Origin: Calditrichota bacterium
GTDB lineage: Bacteria; Calditrichota; Calditrichia; RBG-13-44-9
DNA: 13,389 nt
NCBI GenBank assembly: GCA_024276455.1
Contig: JAJRXE010000326.1
Location: 1 to 13,389, forward strand
Direction of reading: 5' to 3'
The notes under the pieces are model-generated. The model searched no databases and was not told the origin of the DNA. It saw only the letters and a list, made by a program, of their open reading frames with translations. How positions within the stretch are numbered: the stretch's first letter is position 1; every line of letters starts with the position of its first letter. Shown here piece by piece: positions 6,851 through 13,276 of this stretch. The position numbers and the translations under genes were made by a program.

Positions 6851-6885
6851 GGCGAAGGGCGAAGGGAGAAAGGCGAAGCGGCGAG
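6851..6885 (+). repeat. Five-copy heptamer tandem repeat after idh
   Basis: Five 7-bp units in register (ggcgaag twice, ggagaaa, ggcgaag, cggcgag) start 1 bp after the stop codon. The sequence is almost pure purine plus C. A related sequence, aggcgaaacggcg, lies shortly after the aconitase stop near 8846. Confidence 0.65.
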
Positions 6886-6910
6886 AGCCGGTGTATGGGA
6901 GTGCAGTACA

Positions 6911-6943
6911 AAGTCCCCGGCACTTCCGAAGTGCCGGGGACTT
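6911..6943. repeat. 33-bp near-perfect palindrome (REP-like hairpin) between idh and aconitase
   Basis: AAGTCCCCGGCACTTC and its exact reverse complement are separated by one base, giving a 16-bp stem. No T tract follows, so it is not a classic terminator. A 9-bp direct repeat, gggacttct, occurs at 6937-6945 and again at 6950-6958. The size and symmetry suggest a mobile palindromic repeat unit or an RNA-stabilising hairpin within the operon. Confidence 0.7.
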
Positions 6944-7004
6944 CTAAACGGGACTTCTCTCCGTTTATGTTTCGTGAGCTGATATTAAACAGGAGAAAAT
7001 AGAT

Positions 7005-8831
7005 ATGACGATTATTGAAAAAATACTGGCCAAACATGCCGGTAAAGATCGGGTAAAACCGGGGGAAATTGTGGATGTGGAGATAGACGTGCGCATCGCC
7101 CGGGATTTTGGCGGTCCCAATGTAGTGAAGAATCTCATTGAAAACGGGCTGGAGATTGATGATCCGTCCAAAACATTCTTCACATTCGATACCAATCCCA
7201 CCGGTTCGGATCAGAAATATGCGGCGAATCAGCATTTTTGTCGCCAGTTTGCCCGGGAAAAGGGCATCAAGGTGTACGATATCAACGTGGGAATTGGAAC
7301 CCACACGGCCATTGAAGAAGGATTGGCGGTGCCGGGGGCCACGCTGGTGTCCACGGATTCCCATGCCAACATTGTGGGCGCCGTGTGCGCGTTCGGTCAG
7401 GGTATGGGCGATCAGGACATTGCGGCCGTCTGGGCAACCGGACGTGCATGGTTTAAGGTTCCCCCCAGCGCCAAACTCATCCTCAAAGGCAAGCGACCCG
7501 AAGGCATCACCGCCAAGGACATTGTGCTGAATCTGCTGCACCATTTCGGCGCCAACGGATTGTTAGGTCTGGCGGTGGAGGTGTACGGCGAGGAAGTGGA
7601 AAAATTCACCCTGGACGAACGCATCACCATTGCGTCCATGGCGACGGAGATGGGTGCCATCATTCTGCTGTTTGAGCCCAACGACGAGGTGATGGCGTAT
7701 TGCGGGCAACGTGCCGGTCGCAAACTGGAGCGCATCAGTGCCGATCCCGATGCGCAGTACGCCCGGGTGTTCGAACTGGATCTGTCGCGTTTTGTGCCCA
7801 TGGTGGCGCGTCCCGGTCACCCGGACGACTCGGTGGATATTCACGACATTGGCAAGGTGAAAATTGACTCCGCCTTTATCGGTAGTTGCACCAACGGGCG
7901 TATTGAGGACCTGCGGATTGCCGCTTCTATACTGAAAGGCCGAAAGGTGGCACCCAGTGTGGTGCTCAAGATTGTGCCCTCCACCGACCGCGTCTGGCAG
8001 CAGATGATGGAAGAGGGATTGCTCAAAATTTTCAAAGAGGCGGGAGTACTGGTGGGCAATGCCGGATGCGCCGGATGCGCCGCCGGACAGATTGGCCAGA
8101 ACGGTCCCGGCGAGATTACCATCAGCACCGGAAACCGCAATTTTGCCGGCAAGCAAGGGAAGGGGCAGGTGTATCTGGCTTCTCCGGCGGTGGTAGCAGC
8201 CTCAGCCGTCGCCGGGTACATTACTACCCCCGGTGAATTGCCCCCACGTCCGGTTACTTTCCAGGAACTGAAAGCCACTTCTTTCTCCTATAAACCCCAG
8301 CCGAAACCGCATACCGAAAAACGTCAGGCACCCACGGTGGTGGAAGGCAAGGTGTGGATTATCCGCAAGGACAACATCGACACGGATATGATTTTCCACA
8401 ACCGCTATCTCACCATCACCAACATCGAAGAGATGGGACAGTACACCTTCGACAATCTGGAAGGCTGGGAAGATTTCGCCCGGAAGGCGGAGAAGGGCGA
8501 TATTGTGTTTACCGGCAAGAACTTCGGGGCGGGCAGTTCGCGGCAGCAGGCGGTGGATTGTTTCAAATCGCTGGGCATTCAGGCCATTGTGGCAGAATCC
8601 TTTGGTGCCATTTACGAACGGAACGCCATCAACGCCGCCATGCCCATCCTGACCTATGACGCCAGGATTTTGGAGGAACTGGACCTGCAGCAGCGCGACC
8701 CGGTGCGCATTAATTTCGAGACGGGAGAGATTGTCAATCTGCGCAACGGGAAAAAGGCGCAATTGAATCCCTTCTCCGATGTGCAGATGGCCATTTACAA
8801 ACGGGGCGGATTGTTGAACAAAGCCTCGTGA
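7005..8831 (+). CDS. Single-chain aconitase / isopropylmalate dehydratase-type hydro-lyase (LeuC-LeuD fusion)
   Basis: This 608-residue protein carries both halves of a 4Fe-4S hydro-lyase. Residues about 1-420 are LeuC-type, with STDSHANIVGAV (116-127) and cluster cysteines C295 (SCTNGR), C355 and C358 (GCAGC). A linker (about 425-445) leads to a LeuD-type swivel domain (446-608) with NIDTDMI (457-463), GKNFGAGSSRQQA (504-516) and ESFGAIYERN (531-540). In archaeal LeuC the second motif is typically GCGPC, and the specificity loop of LeuD proteins usually reads YLRT in homoaconitases and YLVY-like in isopropylmalate isomerases. Here the loop is YLTI (468-471), so neither is predicted. Between an isocitrate dehydrogenase and citrate lyase genes, aconitase activity (citrate to isocitrate) is the best inference. 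AGGAG at 6991-6995 sets the start. The citD-citE fusion gene follows after 226 bp. Confidence 0.85.
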   Translation: MTIIEKILAKHAGKDRVKPGEIVDVEIDVRIARDFGGPNVVKNLIENGLEIDDPSKTFFTFDTNPTGSDQKYAANQHFCRQFAREKGIKVYDINVGIGTHTAIEEGLAVPGATLVSTDSHANIVGAVCAFGQGMGDQDIAAVWATGRAWFKVPPSAKLILKGKRPEGITAKDIVLNLLHHFGANGLLGLAVEVYGEEVEKFTLDERITIASMATEMGAIILLFEPNDEVMAYCGQRAGRKLERISADPDAQYARVFELDLSRFVPMVARPGHPDDSVDIHDIGKVKIDSAFIGSCTNGRIEDLRIAASILKGRKVAPSVVLKIVPSTDRVWQQMMEEGLLKIFKEAGVLVGNAGCAGCAAGQIGQNGPGEITISTGNRNFAGKQGKGQVYLASPAVVAASAVAGYITTPGELPPRPVTFQELKATSFSYKPQPKPHTEKRQAPTVVEGKVWIIRKDNIDTDMIFHNRYLTITNIEEMGQYTFDNLEGWEDFARKAEKGDIVFTGKNFGAGSSRQQAVDCFKSLGIQAIVAESFGAIYERNAINAAMPILTYDARILEELDLQQRDPVRINFETGEIVNLRNGKKAQLNPFSDVQMAIYKRGGLLNKAS

Positions 8832-8879
8832 GGAGGAGATTGCGAAGAGGCGAAACGGCGCGGGAGGGTAACGTAGAGA

Positions 8880-8894
8880 GTCCGCGAAGCGGAC
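8880..8894. repeat. Perfect 6-bp hairpin after the aconitase gene
   Basis: GTCCGC and GCGGAC are separated by GAA, 48 bp after the stop codon. No T tract follows. It may stabilise the 3' end of the upstream message or be a small REP-like unit. Confidence 0.45.
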
Positions 8895-8909
8895 GACCAG
8901 ATATTAGCC

Positions 8910-8925
8910 CATGAATTCATTCATG
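8910..8925. promoter_or_regulatory. 16-bp palindrome, possible operator upstream of citD-citE
   Basis: CATGAAT and ATTCATG flank two bases, a perfect inverted repeat well suited to a dimeric DNA-binding protein. It lies 132 bp before the citD-citE start, in a 226-bp spacer that could hold a separate promoter. The TrmB-family product is a possible ligand-dependent binder; I cannot see the same palindrome elsewhere in the cluster. Confidence 0.35.
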
Positions 8926-9014
8926 AGAGAAAAAATTTCCAGACGCCGACTGTTTCCATTTACGCTTTGCGTCCCGGCGCCGTAACGGTTAATTTTCGGG
9001 GCATTCTCTGAATA

Positions 9015-9033
9015 TTTCGCGTATTTTGCGAAA
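9015..9033. promoter_or_regulatory. Inverted repeat TTTCGC-N7-GCGAAA just before citD-citE
   Basis: A perfect 6-bp inverted repeat with a 7-nt AT-rich centre ends 24 bp before the ATG and 13 bp before the GGGAG ribosome site. The position fits an operator or a leader hairpin. No -35/-10 pair next to it is convincing. Confidence 0.35.
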
Positions 9034-9057
9034 AAATGAAAAAAACGGGAGTTTCCA

Positions 9058-10281
9058 ATGGCACAAATCATTTTCGAAGCCGGAAATCGCGGGGAAAAAG
9101 TCCGCTCGGACTGCTGGATCGGTCTGGAACCGCGAACCTCCGGCGGTTTGCAAATTGAACTGACCAGCAAGGTGGAGAAACTGTACGGGGAATCCATCCG
9201 GCAACTGGTGCGGGAAATGATGGATTTCTTCGGCATCGCAAACGCGCGCATCCAGGTGGAGGATTTCGGTGCCGTGTCCTTTGTGCTGATGGCGCGCATC
9301 GAATCCGCCGTGCGCAAAGCCGGTCTGGACGGCGGCAAACGCTATTTACCCGAATATGTGGAAGAGGTGCCACCGCCGGTGCGCGACCGCTTCCGGCGCT
9401 CCCGGTTGTACCTTCCCGGCGACCAGCCCAAGCTGATGCTCAACGCCGCCATTCACGAACCGGACGGACTGATTCTGGACCTGGAAGATTCCGTGGCACC
9501 CACCAAAAAGGACGATGCCCGCATCCTGGTGCGCAACGCCCTGCGCGCACTGGAGTTTCGCGGCAGCGAACGGATGGTACGCATCAACCAGTTGCCCCTG
9601 GGACTCACCGATCTGGAAGAGGTGGTTCCCCACAAAGTGGATGTGTTGCTGCTTCCCAAAATCGAATCGCCGGAGCAGATTCACCAGATTGAAGCGAAGG
9701 TGGATGAGATTCTGAGCGGCCTGGACGAGCCGCGCGAACTGTTCTTCATGCCCATCATCGAGAGTGCGCTGGGGGTGATTAACGCTTATGCCATCGCCTC
9801 GGCCTCGCCGCGGAATGTGGCGCTGGCCATCGGTCTGGAAGATTACACGGCGGACATTGGCGCCCAGCGGACCAACGAGGGGCGCGAGAGTTTTTACGCC
9901 CGCTCCGCGATTGTCAATGCCGCCCGCGCCGCCGGCATCCAGCCTATCGATACGGTCTTCTCCGATGTGCAGGATATGGATGGGCTGCGCGCCAGCGTGC
10001 TGGAAGCCAAAAGCCTGGGCTTCGATGGCAAGGGTTGCATCCATCCGCGCCAGATTCGACCCATCCACGAGGCCTTTGCTCCCACTCCCGAAGAAATTGA
10101 GAAAGCCAAACGCATTGTGCTGGCCTTCGAAGAAGCAGAAAAGAAGGGGCTGGGGGTGGTTTCCCTGGGAAGCAAAATGATTGACCCGCCGGTGGTTAAA
10201 CGCGCCATTCGCACCATTGACCTGGCGGTAAAAAGTCATCTGCTGGACGAAAACTGGAGAGAGAATCATGAAAACGGATAA
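9058..10281 (+). CDS. citD-citE: Citrate lyase acyl carrier protein-beta subunit fusion (CitD-CitE)
   Basis: The 407-residue chain joins two citrate lyase subunits. Residues about 1-98 are CitD-like (SDCWIGLEP at 17-25, GGLQIELTSKVEKLYG at 29-44, VEDFGAVSFVLMARIESA at 67-84), the carrier that holds the acyl thioester. Residues about 113-407 are the CitE aldolase-like beta subunit of the HpcH/HpaI fold: RLYLPGDQPKL (116-126), LDLEDSVAP (140-148), Arg175, Glu235 (IIESALG), DYTADIG (262-268), KGCIHPRQI (325-333). CitE cleaves citryl-ACP to oxaloacetate and acetyl-ACP. A short Pro-rich linker (about 103-110) joins them. In ungapped alignment the enterobacterial carrier Ser14 falls on Arg16, with Ser17 next to it. 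GGGAG at 9047-9051 sets the start. The stop overlaps citF by 14 bp, consistent with translational coupling. Citramalate lyase subunits are close relatives and remain possible. Confidence 0.88.
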   Translation: MAQIIFEAGNRGEKVRSDCWIGLEPRTSGGLQIELTSKVEKLYGESIRQLVREMMDFFGIANARIQVEDFGAVSFVLMARIESAVRKAGLDGGKRYLPEYVEEVPPPVRDRFRRSRLYLPGDQPKLMLNAAIHEPDGLILDLEDSVAPTKKDDARILVRNALRALEFRGSERMVRINQLPLGLTDLEEVVPHKVDVLLLPKIESPEQIHQIEAKVDEILSGLDEPRELFFMPIIESALGVINAYAIASASPRNVALAIGLEDYTADIGAQRTNEGRESFYARSAIVNAARAAGIQPIDTVFSDVQDMDGLRASVLEAKSLGFDGKGCIHPRQIRPIHEAFAPTPEEIEKAKRIVLAFEEAEKKGLGVVSLGSKMIDPPVVKRAIRTIDLAVKSHLLDENWRENHENG

Positions 10282-11830
10282 ATTGGTCGAAAATGCAGCC
10301 GGTCGTCTGGTTCCCGAAATCATCAACGGGGAACATCACGTACCGTACAAAGGGGTGAACAAACACCGTCCCAGCGGTCGCAAAGCGGCACCGCCCATTC
10401 CCACCTGCATCGACTATCCCTGGGATGGGGACAAGCGGGTTGCCAGCATCAAAGAAGCGCTGAAGAAAGCGGGTTTGCGGGACGGTATGACCATCAGCAC
10501 CCACCATCATCTACGCAATGGCGATTACGTGGCGAACATGGTCTTCGACGCCGCCGCGGAACTGGGGGTGAAAGACCTGCGCTGGTTCCCCAGCGCCTCC
10601 TTCCCCATTCATGCCAACCAGATTAAACATTTAGAGAGCGGGGTGATTCACCACATTGAGGGGAGCATGAACGGTCCGCTGGGCGACTACTGCTCGCGGG
10701 GAAAGATGCGCGGGACGGCCATTTTGCGCTCCCACGGGGGCCGCTGGCAGGCGATTCAGGACGGTGAGGTGCACATCGACATTGCCGTGATTGCCGCCCC
10801 CACCGCCGATCCCTTTGGCAACGCCAACGCGGTGCGCGGAAAAGCCGCCTGCGGTTTACTGGGCTTCGCTGAAGCGGATGCCATGTATGCCGATAAGGTG
10901 ATTGTGGTAACCGACAACCTGGAACCGTTCCCGGTCATTCCCTGGCAAATTCACGGCAATTACGTGGATTACGTGGTGGAAGTGGAGTCCATTGGCGATC
11001 CCTCCAAAATTGTGTCCGGTACCACCGTGCTCACCAGGAGTCCCGATCGCCTGAAAATTGCCGAAATGGCCGCCCAGTTCATTCTGGAAGCAGGCATCAT
11101 GCGGGACGGATTCAGTTTTCAGGCCGGCGCCGGTGGCACCTCCCTGGCCTTTGCCGTGTTCGTCCGCGACTTGATGAAAAAACACGGCATCAAAGCGCGT
11201 TTTGTGCGCGGCGGATCTACCAAATACCTGGTGGAGATGCTGGAAGAGGGACTGACCGATTACATCCTGGATGGCCAGACCTTCGACCTGGAAGGGGTGC
11301 GTTCCATGCGCGAGAATCCCCGCCACCAGAACACCAATCCCTTTACCAGTTACAATTTCCATGGCAAGGGCAATTTTGCCTCCCTGGTGGATGTGGTGGT
11401 ACTGGGTGCCACGGAAGTGGATGTGAATTTCAACGCCAACGTGGTGACGCACAGCGACGGACGGCTGCTGCACGGCATTGGTGGCTGGCAGAACTGTCTG
11501 TACAGCAAAACGGTGATTCTGCCCATCCCGCTGTTCCGCGACCGCATTCCGGTGATTGTGGACGAGGTCACCACCCTGGTGGGACCGGGCGAGCTGATTG
11601 ACGTGATCGTAACCGAGCGCGGCATCGCCATTAATCCCCGCCGCACCGACCTCATCGAGAAGCTTTCCGGATCGCGGCTGCCCATCCGCAGCATCCAGGA
11701 ACTGAAGGAAGAAGCCGAGCGAATCTGCGGTGGCAAACCCCAGAAACCGAAATTGGGCGATAAAGTGGTGGCTGCCATTAAATGGGTGGATGGCACGGTG
11801 ATTGACGTGGTGCGCCAGGTACTGGATTAA
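10268..11830 (+). CDS. citF: Citrate lyase alpha subunit (citrate:acetyl-ACP transferase)
   Basis: The 520-residue protein matches CitF in length (E. coli about 510) and in sequence: an N-terminal LVENAAGRLVPEIINGE (6-22), HHHLRNGDY (79-87), GPLGDYCSRGKMRG (136-149), FSFQAGAGGTSLAFA (282-296), GGSTKYLVEMLEEG (315-328), EVDVNFNANVVTHSDG (383-398), GIGGWQNC (403-410) and ITE-like VTERGIAINPRR (448-459). CitF is a CoA-transferase-type enzyme that exchanges the acetyl group on the carrier for citrate, forming citryl-ACP for CitE. Its ATG overlaps the end of citD-citE and has GGAGAGAG just upstream. It needs the CitD carrier with its special phosphopantetheine-type prosthetic group. The usual maturation genes citC, citX and citG are not in this window. 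An 11-bp hairpin follows the stop by 17 bp. Confidence 0.93.
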   Translation: MKTDKLVENAAGRLVPEIINGEHHVPYKGVNKHRPSGRKAAPPIPTCIDYPWDGDKRVASIKEALKKAGLRDGMTISTHHHLRNGDYVANMVFDAAAELGVKDLRWFPSASFPIHANQIKHLESGVIHHIEGSMNGPLGDYCSRGKMRGTAILRSHGGRWQAIQDGEVHIDIAVIAAPTADPFGNANAVRGKAACGLLGFAEADAMYADKVIVVTDNLEPFPVIPWQIHGNYVDYVVEVESIGDPSKIVSGTTVLTRSPDRLKIAEMAAQFILEAGIMRDGFSFQAGAGGTSLAFAVFVRDLMKKHGIKARFVRGGSTKYLVEMLEEGLTDYILDGQTFDLEGVRSMRENPRHQNTNPFTSYNFHGKGNFASLVDVVVLGATEVDVNFNANVVTHSDGRLLHGIGGWQNCLYSKTVILPIPLFRDRIPVIVDEVTTLVGPGELIDVIVTERGIAINPRRTDLIEKLSGSRLPIRSIQELKEEAERICGGKPQKPKLGDKVVAAIKWVDGTVIDVVRQVLD

Positions 11831-11847
11831 ACAACCGGCAAAGAAAT

Positions 11848-11878
11848 ACCCACCGGCAGGAACGCAATGCCGGTGGGT
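11848..11878 (+). terminator. Hairpin at the end of the citrate cluster
   Basis: A perfect 11-bp stem (ACCCACCGGCA / TGCCGGTGGGT) with a 9-nt loop lies 17 bp after the citF stop. The following bases are CAATCAATTTC, only mildly T-rich, so termination may be imperfect. The minus-strand DUF4234 gene converges on it from the right. Confidence 0.65.
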
Positions 11879-12234
11879 CAATCAATTTCGGGACACCGCC
11901 AGGGCACCAGAGTTTTTCCGCGTCGTTGCGGTGTTGCTAGGACGTTTCGCCGGGATTTCATCTTCCGACTTCCTGGCCGATTCGTTCAACCGACAGGGAA
12001 CGGCGGAATTCAACAGCTCCGAATCCGGTCATTTTATCGCCGAGAAAGGGAATCCGATCCTCCGGTAGAAGGGCTGAAAAAAAAGCATTGTCTTGCCTGA
12101 AACCGCCTTGCATGCTCACCGCCAGGGTGGTAGGAGGAAGTACGATTTTCCCCCTGATTCAAATGAGATGGAATGCGGCTCGATCACCCGCTTCCCGAAA
12201 AAAATGAGAATCCGCTGTGCTACAGATCTTTTCA
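11879..12234. other. Convergent gene-free spacer
   Basis: No gene is convincing here; the longer open frames have biased composition and no family resemblance. An 11-bp sequence, caccgccaggg, occurs twice (11894-11904 and 12117-12127). I see no terminator for the DUF4234 gene coming from the right. Confidence 0.4.
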
Positions 12235-12735
12235 TCAGGCGGCTTCGGCTGCCCGGGCTCTTTCCCAATACTGATTAAACGCCGATTGTACCAGAACCAC
12301 CCAGAGGATTCCGCCCAGGAGGGGAATAAAACCAAGCCAACCGTAATGTCCGTAGTGTTTTAACTGATCCTCCGGCACACCGTCGGCAATTTGCATCTTC
12401 GTTATTAAGCCGGGGGTTTTAAATGCGAGCATAATCATCCAGACCAAGTTAAAGAAGGGAACAAACATGAGGCCCACCACGGCGCCACCCGAGGTAACAT
12501 TCACGCGTCCTTCGCAATAATAATCCGCTTCAGTGTAAATTTTGTAAAACCAGACCAGGGTGTAAATACCGAAGGTAACCAGTGGCAACAGCAAGGGGGC
12601 GAACACGCTGCGTTGTTTGCCAATTCGCCTTCGGTGGGGCGCTTGTTGAATATTAACATTCACCTGCGCCGGGGGAGCCGCTTGCGGCTGAGCGTGAACT
12701 TCCTTATCCATTTTTTCATCCATTCTTCCTTCCAT
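12235..12735 (-). CDS. DUF4234-like small membrane protein
   Basis: The 166-residue protein has a polar, Gln/Pro-rich N-terminal tail (residues 1-42, HAQPQAAPPAQVN, ending in the basic patch HRRRIGKQR), then three hydrophobic segments at about 44-64, 85-104 and 131-151. The first contains LVTFGIYTLVWFYKIYTE, which matches the T-x-GIY-x-x-x-W-x-Y signature of the DUF4234 family. It is predicted to sit in the inner membrane with the tail in the cytoplasm. The function of the family is unknown. The start at 12735 is chosen because AAGGAGAG lies about 5 bp before it; the in-frame ATG four codons later is poorly placed. The only good promoter lies about 280 bp upstream, so the leader is long or another start site is used. 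Confidence 0.72.
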   Translation of the reverse strand: MEGRMDEKMDKEVHAQPQAAPPAQVNVNIQQAPHRRRIGKQRSVFAPLLLPLVTFGIYTLVWFYKIYTEADYYCEGRVNVTSGGAVVGLMFVPFFNLVWMIMLAFKTPGLITKMQIADGVPEDQLKHYGHYGWLGFIPLLGGILWVVLVQSAFNQYWERARAAEAA

Positions 12736-13016
12736 AATGCTCTCCTTCGTTTTTGTGAAAGGGATTAAATTTGACTAAAATTTCCCCAAAACAAGCAATC
12801 CTCCCTGAACGGTCCCCAACGGGGAGCCTTTTTCCTCCGGAAGGTTGGGTGGGTAATCCATTCTAAAAGGGATTTTACCGCCCCGGTTAAACCCGATATG
12901 TCATTTCTTTCCAACTGAAAAATCAAAAACAAATACGGCAGGAAAACACGGATCCGGATTAAAACTTCTTGATCCGGAATTTTTACGAGTTATTTACGAT
13001 TACTGCTCTCAGATGC
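12736..13016 (-). other. Long leader region upstream of the DUF4234 gene
   Basis: If transcription begins at the promoter near 13024, this would be a leader of about 280 nt. It contains a compact GC hairpin around 12813-12825 (TCCCC, 3-nt loop, GGGGA) that on the plus strand is followed by CCTTTTT, and two copies of GATCCGGA (12951-12958 and 12971-12978). No second gene is recognised within it. Confidence 0.35.
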
Positions 13017-13023
13017 ATGTGTC

Positions 13024-13052
13024 ATAATAAGAAAGAAAAATTAATTTGTCAA
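13024..13052 (-). promoter_or_regulatory. Strong sigma-70-like promoter facing the DUF4234 gene
   Basis: On the minus strand a perfect TTGACA (13047-13052) is followed after 17 bp by TATTAT (13024-13029), five of six matches to the -10 consensus. Expected transcription starts near 13017 and runs towards the DUF4234 gene. Confidence 0.6.
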
Positions 13053-13149
13053 ATAAAACCTCCCCGGAAATTTAGAAAAGCGCTGATTCTCTCGCTGCGT
13101 GAACCATGACCGACCACCGGTTCACCCATTTTCCCTCCCGGTTCAATTT

Positions 13150-13236
13150 AAGTGGGCAGGACACCCGGCGTAGAGATTGAGGAACGCCACCCCTCCCCTG
13201 CCGGCTCTACCCGTCCTGGCCGCCTGCCAATCACTT
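13150..13236. other. GC-rich region with potential for an extended stem-loop
   Basis: Outer arms AAGTG/CACTT and GGCAGG/CCTGCC (separated on one side by AAT), then CGG/CCG and GTAGAG/CTCTAC, can pair in nested order, leaving a terminal loop of 29 nt. On the plus strand the outer arm leads into TTTTT. It sits between the SPFH gene stop and the DUF4234 promoter. A separate 7-bp hairpin (GTGAACC/GGTTCAC, 13099-13125) lies nearby. It may be a terminator region or a small structured RNA; no known RNA family is recognised. Confidence 0.35.
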
Positions 13237-13276
13237 TTTACGATGCGCATCTCGCTTAAACGACCTTTTCCATTTT

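Noticed and set aside
6750..7544. Long minus-strand frames opposite idh, aconitase, citD-citE and citF
   Set aside because: They are shadows of well-supported plus-strand genes, rich in His, Gly and Gln, without ribosome sites or family motifs.
11802..12100. Plus-strand open frames after citF
   Set aside because: One starts inside citF and both cross the hairpin; the composition is arginine- and phenylalanine-rich in the manner of non-coding GC-rich DNA.
12811..12835. Hairpin plus T tract read as a plus-strand terminator
   Set aside because: No plus-strand gene ends nearby, the perfect stem is only 5 bp, and the next plus-strand gene upstream ends at 11830 with its own hairpin.
13081..13231. 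tRNA or known riboswitch in the GC-rich right-hand spacer
   Set aside because: GGTTCAATTT resembles a T-loop, but no acceptor, D or anticodon arms can be placed, and no known riboswitch consensus fits.
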